Shown here: positions 1-6,650 of the stretch, piece by piece | Layout of the letters: the number at the start of each line of letters is the position of its first letter | Numbering within the stretch: the stretch's first letter is position 1 | Assembly (NCBI GenBank): GCA_017997315.1 | Contig: JAGOFF010000079.1 | Coordinates: 1-9,480, forward strand | DNA length: 9,480 nucleotides | Direction: 5' to 3' | From: Clostridia bacterium | GTDB taxonomy: Bacteria > Bacillota > Clostridia > Saccharofermentanales > UBA5734 | Notes under the pieces: model-generated | The model's database searches: none | What the model saw: only the letters and a program-made list of their open reading frames with translations | What the model was told of the DNA's origin: nothing | Translations under genes and position numbers: made by a program

Positions 1-321
1 GTGTGGGAGTTGTGCAGCGCATCGGGCGCCGGATGTCGGGTCCGGATCCGGGATATCCCCGTCCATCCGGCCACAACCGGAGTCGCCGGGGCGTTTGGCA
101 TCGATCCGCTCCGGCTGATTTCAAGCGGCAGCATGATTCTGGCGTCCGACCATCCCGAAGGGCTGATCGCGGCGCTGGCGGCGAAAGGGATCGAATGCAC
201 CCCGATCGGCACGGTCGAACGGGGCACCTGCCTCATGGAGCGGCCGGACGGGACGGTATCGGAACTCGATCCGCCGGAAGCCGACGAACTTTACAAAACC
301 GCCGGCAACTCTTACTATTAA
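1..321 (+). CDS. AIR synthase-related (HypE-like) protein, C-terminal fragment
   Basis: This reading frame is open from the first base and ends with TAA at 319-321. About 106 residues are visible, and the start lies outside the window. The fragment looks like the C-terminal half of the AIR synthase-related fold shared by PurM, ThiL and the hydrogenase maturation factor HypE. The segment IPVHPATTGVAGAFGIDPLRL (about residues 19-39), the following ISSGSMI and a later GIECTPIGTVERG fit the family pattern of 'GLDPL-L-SSG' followed by 'GI-A--IGEV'. Family members are usually about 330 residues, so some two thirds of the protein is missing here. HypE dehydrates a carbamoyl group to cyanide for NiFe hydrogenase, but many clostridial HypE-like proteins stand alone without hydrogenase genes. 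The true substrate therefore cannot be stated. It runs in the same direction as glyA, 61 bases upstream of it. Confidence 0.72.
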   Translation: MWELCSASGAGCRVRIRDIPVHPATTGVAGAFGIDPLRLISSGSMILASDHPEGLIAALAAKGIECTPIGTVERGTCLMERPDGTVSELDPPEADELYKTAGNSYY

Positions 322-338
322 TCTTGTTTTGCCGATCC

Positions 339-356
339 GGCGCGGAGTCCCGCGCC
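339..356 (+). other. GC-rich stem-loop between the AIR synthase-like gene and glyA
   Basis: The arms GGCGCGG (339-345) and CCGCGCC (350-356) pair perfectly over 7 bp around a 4-base loop AGTC. The element lies 17 bases after the upstream stop codon and ends 11 bases before the glyA Shine-Dalgarno sequence. No T-tract follows on the plus strand, so it is not a canonical intrinsic terminator. It may be a weak or factor-assisted terminator, an mRNA 3'-end stabiliser, or a leader structure for glyA. Confidence 0.45.
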
Positions 357-382
357 TGCACTGATACAGGAGGATTTCCCCC

Positions 383-1627
383 ATGCCTTATGAAAACCTG
401 CTCCGAAACGATCCGGACGTGTACAACGCCATCCTGTCGGAAATCGGACGCCAACGCAGCAAAATCGAACTGATCGCCTCCGAAAACTTTGTCAGCCCGG
501 CCGTTCTGGAGGCACTGGGAACCCCCCTCACGAACAAGTACGCCGAGGGCTATCCCGGCCGGCGGTACTACGGCGGCTGCGAATTTGTCGACGTGGCCGA
601 GAACATCGCGATCGAGCGCGCCAAACAGCTGTTCGGGGCGGACCACGTAAATGTGCAGCCTCATTCGGGCGCACAGGCAAATACCGCGGTGTACTTTTCC
701 GTCCTGGATCCGGGCGACGTGATCCTCGGGCTGGACCTTTCCCATGGCGGCCACCTGACCCACGGCATGGCCAAGAACATCTCGGGCAGATACTTCCAGG
801 CGCATTTCTACCAGGTCACCCCGGGCACATGTGTTCTCGACTACGACGCGATCCTGGCACGCGCGCGAGAGGTGCGGCCCAAACTGATCGTCGCCGGCGC
901 GAGCGCATATCCGCGAACGCTGGACTTCGCCCGGTTCCGGGAGATCGCGGACGATGTGGGAGCGATGCTGATGGTCGACATGGCCCACATCGCCGGGTTG
1001 GTCGCCGCGGGACTCCATCCGGATCCGGTCCCCTATGCGGACTTCGTCACGACGACTACGCATAAAACCCTTCGCGGGCCGCGCGGCGGCATGATCCTGT
1101 GCAAAGAGAAATACGCCAAGGCCCTCGATTCGGCCGTGTTCCCCGGACAGCAGGGCGGTCCGCTCATGCATGTCATCGCCGCCAAGGCGGTCGCGTTCGG
1201 CGAAGCGCTCAAGCCGGAGTTCAAAGAATACCAGCAAAAGATTCTGGCGAATGCGCAGGCGCTTGCGCTCGGGCTGATCGACGAGGGATTCGACCTGGTT
1301 TCCGGCGGAACCGACACGCACCTGATGCTTCTTGATCTGACCCGGACCGGTGTGACAGGCAAGGAAATGCAGTACCGGCTGGACGAGGTCAATATCACCG
1401 CCAACAAGAACGGCATCCCGTTCGACACCCAGAAACCGACCATTACGAGCGGTGTGCGGCTGGGAACGCCCGCAGTCACCACGCGGGGATTCACAGAGTC
1501 CGACATGCGGATCATCGCACGGCTGATCCGGCTTGCGCTCGACGATTTCGACGGAAACCGGGAACGGATCCTGAGAGATGTCGCGGAGATCTGCCTCCGC
1601 CATCCCCTGTATCCCGACCTCGTGTGA
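383..1627 (+). CDS. glyA: Serine hydroxymethyltransferase
   Basis: GlyA is a cytoplasmic PLP enzyme that interconverts serine plus tetrahydrofolate with glycine plus 5,10-methylene-tetrahydrofolate, the main one-carbon source for purine, thymidylate and methionine synthesis. The 414-residue length is normal for the bacterial family. Conserved blocks in order are IELIASENF (about residue 28), TNKYAEGYPGRRYYGG (about 50), VNVQPHSGAQAN (about 89), MVDMAHIAGLVAAG (about 197), the PLP-lysine block TTTTHKTLRGPRGG with Lys228, PGQQGGPLMH, and THLMLLDL (about 312). The ATG start is supported by AGGAGG at 368-373, nine bases upstream, and by the family-typical short N-terminus. rarA begins 16 bases after its stop, so the two genes are probably co-transcribed. 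No glycine riboswitch was seen upstream. Confidence 0.97.
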   Translation: MPYENLLRNDPDVYNAILSEIGRQRSKIELIASENFVSPAVLEALGTPLTNKYAEGYPGRRYYGGCEFVDVAENIAIERAKQLFGADHVNVQPHSGAQANTAVYFSVLDPGDVILGLDLSHGGHLTHGMAKNISGRYFQAHFYQVTPGTCVLDYDAILARAREVRPKLIVAGASAYPRTLDFARFREIADDVGAMLMVDMAHIAGLVAAGLHPDPVPYADFVTTTTHKTLRGPRGGMILCKEKYAKALDSAVFPGQQGGPLMHVIAAKAVAFGEALKPEFKEYQQKILANAQALALGLIDEGFDLVSGGTDTHLMLLDLTRTGVTGKEMQYRLDEVNITANKNGIPFDTQKPTITSGVRLGTPAVTTRGFTESDMRIIARLIRLALDDFDGNRERILRDVAEICLRHPLYPDLV

Positions 1628-1635
1628 GGAAGAGG
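1627..1635 (+). promoter_or_regulatory. Ribosome binding site fixing a TTG start of rarA
   Basis: AGGAAGAGG overlaps the last base of the glyA stop codon and lies 8 bases before the TTG at 1644. It supports TTG rather than the in-frame ATG at 1578, which would overlap glyA by 50 bases, or the ATG at 1686, which would remove the start of the conserved N-terminal region. Confidence 0.6.
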
Positions 1636-1643
1636 CGACTGGA

Positions 1644-2972
1644 TTGACGACGGAGGCGGAGCGCAAAGAACCGCTGGCATACCGGATGTCCCCGCGGACG
1701 CTCGACGAATTCGTCGGACAGGAGCACATCCTGGGAAAAGGGCGGATGCTGCGGCGGATGATCGAGGCCGACCGCCTGTCCTCCATTATTCTCTTCGGCC
1801 CGCCGGGTACCGGCAAGACGTCGTTGGCGCGGGTGATCGCCGCGACCACGAACACCGGGTTCCACCGGATCAACGCGGTCACCTCGGGGGTGGCCGATAT
1901 CAAGCGTGTGGTCGGCGACACGCAGAACGCGTTCCTGAATCCCTCGGGACGTTCGGTTCTGTTCATCGATGAGATCCACCGGTTCAACAAAGCGCAGCAG
2001 GACGCGCTGCTTCCCCAGGTGGAAGACGGCACGCTGATCCTCATCGGCGCGACGACGGAGAATCCGTTCTTTGAAGTGAACAAGGCGCTGATCTCCCGTT
2101 CGACGGTATTCCAGCTTCTCCCGCTGTCCAGCAGCGAGGTGCTGCGCATCCTCGAAGCGGCCGTTCAGGACCCGGAACGCGGCTTGGGCGCCTATCCGCT
2201 GCATTTCGGTGACGATGTGCTCCGTGAGATCGCCGACCTGTCCAACGGGGACGCGCGTATCGCTCTCAACGCGCTGGAGCTTGCGGCGGCGACCACGCCG
2301 GTATCCGCTGACGGAAAGATCCATGTCACGCGGGAAGTGATGCAGGACTGCATGCAGAAACGCAGCATCGCCTTCGACCACGACGGGGAAAGCCATTACG
2401 ACAACATCAGCGCGTTCATCAAGTCCATGCGGGGCAGCGACCCGGACGCCGCGGTGTTCTACCTGGCCCGTGCGCTGCATGGCGGCGAGGACATCGAATT
2501 CCTGGCCCGCCGCATCCTGATCTGCGCGTCCGAAGATGTCGGAATGGCGAACCCGTCCGCGCTGCAGGTGGCGATGGCCGCCTACCAGGGCATCATGATG
2601 GTCGGCTTGCCCGAAGCCCGCATTCTGCTGGCCGAAGCCGCGGTCATGGTCGCGACCAGCCCGAAATCGAACGCATCCTACATGGCGCTGGAGAAAGCGT
2701 CCGCCGACATCGAGAACCGCCGTACCGGCGAGGTCCCCATGCACTTGAGGAACGCCCCGGTCAAGGGGATGGCAAATCTCGGGTATGGAGTCGGCTACAA
2801 ATATGCGCATGATTATGCGGGCAACATCGTCGATCAGGAGTATCTGCCGGAAGAGATCCGGGGCACTATATACTATGAGCCGTACACCAACGGATACGAG
2901 GCCCGGATCAAGGAGTGGCTGGACCGGAAACGAGGGCATGCGAAGCCCGCGGATCCGGAAGGCGGGACCTGA
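1644..2972 (+). CDS. rarA: Replication-associated recombination protein A (MgsA/RarA AAA+ ATPase)
   Basis: RarA is a clamp-loader-like AAA+ ATPase that acts at stalled or damaged replication forks, working with SSB and recombination proteins. From the TTG start the protein has 442 residues, a normal length. Visible motifs are RTLDEFVGQEHILG (about 18-31), Walker A GPPGTGKT (52-59, Lys58), Walker B VLFIDEIHRF (Asp109, Glu110), sensor 1 GATTEN (135-140), the arginine-finger region ALISRS (about 149) and sensor 2 NGDARIALN (Arg205). The C-terminal half carries the family's tetramerisation domain, including the blocks AFIKSMRGSDPDAA, EDVGMANP and YEPYTNGYE. The start was chosen from the Shine-Dalgarno sequence over the glyA stop codon. 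In many Bacillota rarA lies directly upstream of Fe-S or cysteine desulfurase genes, as it does here. Confidence 0.95.
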   Translation: MTTEAERKEPLAYRMSPRTLDEFVGQEHILGKGRMLRRMIEADRLSSIILFGPPGTGKTSLARVIAATTNTGFHRINAVTSGVADIKRVVGDTQNAFLNPSGRSVLFIDEIHRFNKAQQDALLPQVEDGTLILIGATTENPFFEVNKALISRSTVFQLLPLSSSEVLRILEAAVQDPERGLGAYPLHFGDDVLREIADLSNGDARIALNALELAAATTPVSADGKIHVTREVMQDCMQKRSIAFDHDGESHYDNISAFIKSMRGSDPDAAVFYLARALHGGEDIEFLARRILICASEDVGMANPSALQVAMAAYQGIMMVGLPEARILLAEAAVMVATSPKSNASYMALEKASADIENRRTGEVPMHLRNAPVKGMANLGYGVGYKYAHDYAGNIVDQEYLPEEIRGTIYYEPYTNGYEARIKEWLDRKRGHAKPADPEGGT

Positions 2973-2991
2973 GCCGTAACCTCGGTCACCG

Positions 2992-3022
2992 TTCATCTCC
3001 TAGTGGAGAAGTAAAGTATTAT
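2992..3022 (+). promoter_or_regulatory. Possible promoter of the desulfurase-scaffold-mnmA operon
   Basis: The 76-base gap between rarA and the desulfurase gene is AT-richer than the surrounding coding DNA. TATTAT at 3017-3022 matches the sigma-70 -10 consensus at five of six positions. A weak -35-like TTCATC lies at 2992-2997, with 19-base spacing. A short inverted repeat, TCTCC/GGAGA around TAGT (2996-3009), sits between them and could be an operator half-structure or just a hairpin. A second small palindrome, CGGTCACCG, is at 2983-2991. No -35 hexamer is convincing, so this assignment is tentative. Confidence 0.3.
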
Positions 3023-3048
3023 CGAATCAACAGAGAGGACGATCAAAC

Positions 3049-4224
3049 ATGGCGGAACCAGTCAAACGGATCTATTTCGACAATGCGGCCACCACCCGGG
3101 TACGGCCCGAGGTTCTGGAAGCGGTCATACCGGTGTTGTCCGGCGTATATGGCAATCCGTCTTCCTTGTACCGCTCCGCGAGGGAAGCGCGGATCACCAT
3201 GGAGAACGCGCGCAAGACCCTTGCCGCGTGCATCGGCGCGTCGCATGAAGAGGTGTATTTCACCGCCTCCGGCACCGAGTCCGACAACTGGGCGATCAAA
3301 TCCGCAGCGCGCATGAACGCCTCCAAGGGCCGCCATATCGTGACGACGGCCATTGAGCACCATGCGGTGCTACATGCGTTCCGCACTCTCGAGCGTGAAG
3401 GCTGGGAAGCCACCTATGTCGGAGTGGACGGCGACGGCCTGGTCGATCCGGAAGAAGTGCGGCGCGCCATCCGTCCGGATACGACTTTGGTGTCGGTCAT
3501 GATGGCGAACAACGAAATCGGCACGATCCAGCCGATCGCCCGTATCGGGGCGATCTGCCGGGAGAAGAAGGTGCTGTTCCATACGGATGCGGTCCAGGCC
3601 GCCGGATCCGTCCCGATCGATGTGAAGGAACTGCAGGTCGACATGCTCTCCGCGACCGGGCACAAGATATACGCCCCCAAGGGGGTCGGCATGCTGTACA
3701 TCCGGCGGGGATTGCGGCTGCCTCCATTCCTCGACGGGGGCGGACAGGAAAAGGCACGCAGGGCCGGTACGGAAAACGTTCCGTTCATCGCCGGATATGC
3801 GCGTGCGTTCGAACTGGCGGTTGCGGAAATGGAGTCGTCTTCAGAGCGGCTTTCGTCCATGCGCGACGAGATGATCGCCAAGATCCTGGCCCGGATCCCT
3901 CACTGCCGGCTCAACGGACATCCGACACAGCGGCTGCCGGGCAATGTGAACATCTCCTTCGACTATATCGAGGGAGAATCCATGCTCCTGCTGCTGGACA
4001 GCATGGGATATGAGTGCTCCACCGGATCGGCCTGCACTTCGGGTTCACTGGAACCGTCGCATGTGCTGCTTGCGATCGGCCTGCCGCATGAGCAGGCGCA
4101 TGGCTCGCTGCGCATCAGTCTTGGCAAATTCAACAACAGGGAAGAGATCGATCCGTTCGTCGAGGCACTGGCGCAGGTCGTGCAGCGGCTTCGGGAGATG
4201 TCGCCGCTCTACAAGGCGGAATAA
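3049..4224 (+). CDS. nifS: Cysteine desulfurase, NifS/IscS class
   Basis: This cytoplasmic PLP enzyme converts cysteine to alanine and holds the sulfur as a persulfide for Fe-S cluster assembly and tRNA thiolation. It has 391 residues, typical of group I desulfurases. It opens with IYFDNAATTRVRPEVLEA and YGNPSSLY, followed by FTASGTESDN, the TTAIEHHAV block, and MMANNEIGTIQPI. FHTDAVQAAG contains the PLP-contacting aspartate, and SATGHKIYAPKG carries the PLP lysine, Lys206. The catalytic loop is CSTGSACTSG with Cys329 as the likely sulfur acceptor (Cys323 is also present), followed by SLEPSHVLLAIG and SLRISLG. Purine-rich AGAGGA at 3034-3039 precedes the ATG by 9 bases. The scaffold gene starts 13 bases downstream. 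The symbol nifS follows the common name in Bacillota; iscS would be equally acceptable. Confidence 0.95.
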   Translation: MAEPVKRIYFDNAATTRVRPEVLEAVIPVLSGVYGNPSSLYRSAREARITMENARKTLAACIGASHEEVYFTASGTESDNWAIKSAARMNASKGRHIVTTAIEHHAVLHAFRTLEREGWEATYVGVDGDGLVDPEEVRRAIRPDTTLVSVMMANNEIGTIQPIARIGAICREKKVLFHTDAVQAAGSVPIDVKELQVDMLSATGHKIYAPKGVGMLYIRRGLRLPPFLDGGGQEKARRAGTENVPFIAGYARAFELAVAEMESSSERLSSMRDEMIAKILARIPHCRLNGHPTQRLPGNVNISFDYIEGESMLLLLDSMGYECSTGSACTSGSLEPSHVLLAIGLPHEQAHGSLRISLGKFNNREEIDPFVEALAQVVQRLREMSPLYKAE

Positions 4225-4237
4225 CGGGAGGAGACAT

Positions 4238-4702
4238 ATGGAACTATACAGCGACAAGGTGATGGATCATTTCATGCATCCCCGCAATGTCGGCGAAATC
4301 GTCGGAGCGGATGCGACCGGCACCGTCGGCAATCCGAAATGCGGCGACATCATGAAAATCGATCTCAAGATCGAAAACGGTGTGATCGTAGACGCCAAGT
4401 TCAAGACGTTCGGCTGCGGATCGGCGATCGCGACCAGCAGCATGGCGACCGAGATGATCATCGGGAAGTCTGTCCAGGAGGCTCTGAACCTCACGAACAA
4501 AGCGGTTGCGGAGGCGCTCGACGGACTTCCCCCGATCAAGATGCATTGTTCGCTGCTCGCGGAGCAGGCGGTCAAGGCGGCTCTCAAGGAATATTACGAG
4601 AAGCATGGGCTGATGGATGCCGAGGCGCGGAAGATGTTCGACATTCTGGATGAAGACGCCGACGAGTATGCCGAGAACCTCGTCAAGGCCGGCGATTCCT
4701 GA
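4238..4702 (+). CDS. nifU: NifU/IscU-like Fe-S cluster assembly scaffold protein
   Basis: This is the scaffold on which Fe-S clusters are built from the sulfur delivered by the desulfurase encoded 13 bases upstream. It starts with MELYSDKVMDHFMHPRNVGE, the family hallmark. The three cluster-ligand cysteines are present: Cys35 with the adjacent Asp37 in GNPKCGD, Cys60 in FGCGSAIATSS, and Cys104 in LPPIKMHCSLLAEQA. Only the IscU-type N-terminal domain of NifU is present; there is no ferredoxin-like or NFU domain. At 154 residues it is longer than E. coli IscU (about 128) because of an acidic C-terminal tail of some 34 residues after the KEYYEKHG segment. GGAGG at 4227-4231, six bases before the ATG, fixes the start. 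An upstream in-frame extension inside the desulfurase gene was rejected. Confidence 0.94.
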   Translation: MELYSDKVMDHFMHPRNVGEIVGADATGTVGNPKCGDIMKIDLKIENGVIVDAKFKTFGCGSAIATSSMATEMIIGKSVQEALNLTNKAVAEALDGLPPIKMHCSLLAEQAVKAALKEYYEKHGLMDAEARKMFDILDEDADEYAENLVKAGDS

Positions 4703-4711
4703 GACCTGCCC

Positions 4712-4717
4712 AAGGAG
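4712..4717 (+). promoter_or_regulatory. Ribosome binding site fixing a TTG start of mnmA
   Basis: AAGGAG lies 10 bases upstream of TTG at 4728-4730, in the 25-base gap after the scaffold gene. The TTG places the family's PP-loop SGGVDSS at residues 8-14, the usual distance from the N-terminus. The longer open frame upstream only runs in another frame through the scaffold gene. Confidence 0.65.
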
Positions 4718-4727
4718 CGGCCGTACA

Positions 4728-5813
4728 TTGCGCATTCTGACCGGTATGAGCGGAGGGGTGGACAGCTCGGTGGCGGCCGCCCTGTTGATCCGGGAGGGGC
4801 ATGACGTCCAAGGCGCCACGCTGGTCGTCGACGACCGCGGATTTGAAGCTGCGGAGGATGCCCGGGCGGTTGCCGGGCAACTCGGGATCCCGCATGCCGT
4901 CCTGGATGTCAGGTCCCGGTTCCGTGAAACCGTGATGGATCCGTTTGTTGCGGCGTACCGTTCCGGCACCACCCCCAATCCCTGCGTTCTGTGCAATGCC
5001 GGCCTCAAATTCAAGGCACTCCTGGAGGCTGCGGAGCGTTCCGGATGCAGCCGCGTCGCCACCGGACATTATGCCGTTTCCGGAAGGCACCCGGAGACCG
5101 GACGGTTGTGTCTTTTCCGTTCGGGATCCGGATCCAAGGACCAGTCGTATTTTCTGTACCGTCTTTCGCAGGAGCAGTTGTCCGCCGTGATTTTCCCGCT
5201 TGGCGACCGGTCCAAGGACGAGATCCGGCGCATCGCGGGGGAACTCGGTTTGAACACCGCCGTCGGGGAAGCGCTTTCCGGGAAGAAGGACAGCCAGGAC
5301 ATCTGTTTTCTGCCGGACGGCGACTTGCGCGGCTTTCTGTGCTCCCGGTCCGGGAACGGGCTGCCGGACGGCATGGATCGCCCGGGAGAAATCCTCGATG
5401 CCGACGGGCAAGGGATCGGAACCCATGGCGGATTGTGCGGCTACACCGTCGGGCAAAGGAAAGGATTCGACGTCCGGACCACCGAGCGCCTGTATGTCCT
5501 GTCGATGGACGTTCCGTCCAACACCATCCGTGTCGGCCCCCGATCGCAGGCGATGATGCCGGCGGTGACATTGACGTCCCCGGTCTATTCGGGAAGGGAG
5601 CGGCTCCGGCCGGGCGTCCGGATCCGGGCCAAGGTGCGCAGCGCCGCCGAGCCGGCATGGGGCACCGCGGAGTCCATGGATCCGCCGGGGGAGGGCATCC
5701 GGGTCGAATTCGACGAGCCGGTCTTCGCTCCCGCGCCGGGCCAGTCCTGCGTCCTGTACGAGGGGGATGCGTTGGTGGCGGGCGGGATCATCCTTCCGCC
5801 GTGCGGCGCCTGA
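4728..5813 (+). CDS. mnmA: tRNA-specific 2-thiouridylase MnmA
   Basis: MnmA adenylates U34 of Lys, Glu and Gln tRNAs and replaces the oxygen with sulfur, giving 2-thiouridine, which aids decoding. The protein has 361 residues, close to the family norm. The PP-loop GMSGGVDSS (6-14) binds ATP. GHYAV, SKDQSYFLYRLSQEQL, YTVGQRKGF and the C-terminal FDEPVFAPAPGQSCVLYEGD beta-barrel region are all recognisable. The catalytic cysteines are Cys89 in NPCVLCN and Cys193 in SQDICFLPDGD. The additional Cys86 makes a CxxC motif where E. coli has DxxC. The loop after GATLVVDD is about nine residues shorter than in E. coli. The gene follows the desulfurase and scaffold genes that would supply its sulfur and any cluster. 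It ends 3 bases from the convergent PHP gene. Confidence 0.95.
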   Translation: MRILTGMSGGVDSSVAAALLIREGHDVQGATLVVDDRGFEAAEDARAVAGQLGIPHAVLDVRSRFRETVMDPFVAAYRSGTTPNPCVLCNAGLKFKALLEAAERSGCSRVATGHYAVSGRHPETGRLCLFRSGSGSKDQSYFLYRLSQEQLSAVIFPLGDRSKDEIRRIAGELGLNTAVGEALSGKKDSQDICFLPDGDLRGFLCSRSGNGLPDGMDRPGEILDADGQGIGTHGGLCGYTVGQRKGFDVRTTERLYVLSMDVPSNTIRVGPRSQAMMPAVTLTSPVYSGRERLRPGVRIRAKVRSAAEPAWGTAESMDPPGEGIRVEFDEPVFAPAPGQSCVLYEGDALVAGGIILPPCGA

Positions 5814-5820
5814 ACTTCAG
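5810..5820. repeat. Palindrome over two convergent stop codons
   Basis: CTGAA-C-TTCAG is a perfect 11-base inverted repeat holding the TGA stop of mnmA (5811-5813) and the TGA stop of the minus-strand PHP gene (5817-5819). Much of the symmetry follows from two identical stops facing each other. A short GC hairpin CGCC/GGCG lies just upstream in the mnmA 3' end. No T-tract is present on either strand, so there is no good intrinsic terminator between the genes. Confidence 0.5.
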
Positions 5821-6626
5821 ACGAACGGGACGGGTACGGGCTTCCGATCGATGAAAACGAACGTACGGGCAAATCCGACGCTCGCCAGATAGTCCCGGAT
5901 CCGGCCGGCATACAGCGCCACCTCATCCGGGGCATGCGCATCCGACCCGATGGTGACGAGTTCCCCGCCCAATTCACGGTATCGGCGGAACACATCCGGA
6001 TCCGGCATCGGATCGGGAACCCCGATCCTCTCCATGGCGCGGATCGAGCGTGCGTTCAACTCGAGGGATTTCCCGTTCCCGATCATCAGGCGGAACAGCC
6101 GGTCGAACCGCTCGGACTGTTCGCGGTATGTCAGACGAGGGTCGGGATATCCGGAGAACCGGGTCACATAGTCATAGTGTCCCACCACGTCGAACCAGTC
6201 CCCATCCGCGGCCATGTCGCACAGCTGGTCGAGATAGGCGCCGTATACGGCGTCACGCCCCCGCCCGAACACGTCCTGGACAAAATAGATGTCTTCGCCG
6301 TCCAACGCGTGGACCGAACCGATCACGTGGTCAAAGGGAAACTCTCCGGACATCGTCCGGTAGCGTTCGGCCAGATGCGGCTGGTAGCCGGCCTCGATGC
6401 CGTTGAGCAGCCGGAATCCGGACGGAAGCGTGGAACGCGCGGCATCCATCGCCTGGATATAGGCCGCGACATCAAACACCATCAACCCCTTGTCCAGATC
6501 CGGATCCATATGCTCGGTCACCACCAGCCCTTCCAGACCGATCGACCGCGAGGCAGCCACAAGATCTTCCAGATTCTGTTTTGCGTCCGGAGAAAACGGG
6601 CGGGTGTGCGCATGGGTCTCGTACAT
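5817..6626 (-). CDS. PHP-domain phosphoesterase, histidinol-phosphatase-like (HisK/HisJ family)
   Basis: This gene encodes a 269-residue metal-dependent phosphoesterase of the PHP superfamily. The family in Bacillota includes the histidinol-phosphatase of histidine synthesis, but no other his gene is visible, so the substrate is an inference. The full set of expected metal ligands is readable: His5 and His7 (THAH), His39 (TEHMD), Glu78 (GIEAGY), His106 (GSVHALDG), His150 (GHYDYV), and Asp229 with His231 (GSDAHAP). SLELNARSIRA (187-197) matches the 'lElN' strand typical of HisK-type proteins. The size fits the usual 260-280 residues. The start ATG (6626-6624) has GGAGG five bases upstream on the minus strand (6635-6631). 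The gene converges with mnmA and diverges from the aminopeptidase, with which it shares a promoter region. Confidence 0.85.
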   Translation of the reverse strand: MYETHAHTRPFSPDAKQNLEDLVAASRSIGLEGLVVTEHMDPDLDKGLMVFDVAAYIQAMDAARSTLPSGFRLLNGIEAGYQPHLAERYRTMSGEFPFDHVIGSVHALDGEDIYFVQDVFGRGRDAVYGAYLDQLCDMAADGDWFDVVGHYDYVTRFSGYPDPRLTYREQSERFDRLFRLMIGNGKSLELNARSIRAMERIGVPDPMPDPDVFRRYRELGGELVTIGSDAHAPDEVALYAGRIRDYLASVGFARTFVFIDRKPVPVPFV

Positions 6627-6650
6627 GATGCCTCCGTGCCCTTCAGGCTG

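Noticed and set aside
339..356. Intrinsic terminator before glyA
   Set aside because: The stem is good but no T-tract follows on the plus strand, and the T-rich stretch lies before it. It is kept as an unspecified stem-loop.
233..2149. A 638-residue open frame on the minus strand across glyA and the start of rarA
   Set aside because: It lies antisense to two well-conserved genes, its translation shows no recognisable domain, and long open antisense frames are common in GC-rich DNA.
1512..2996. A 494-residue open frame on the minus strand opposite rarA
   Set aside because: It is a codon-bias shadow of rarA, with no motif, and it overlaps another antisense frame.
4010..4237. In-frame N-terminal extension of the scaffold protein inside the desulfurase gene
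   Set aside because: The extension is arginine-rich and unrelated to the family, while a strong Shine-Dalgarno and the conserved MELYSDKV start lie at 4238.
4617..4727. Upstream extension of mnmA into the scaffold gene
   Set aside because: It is out of frame with the scaffold protein, lacks family similarity, and would place the PP-loop too far from the N-terminus.
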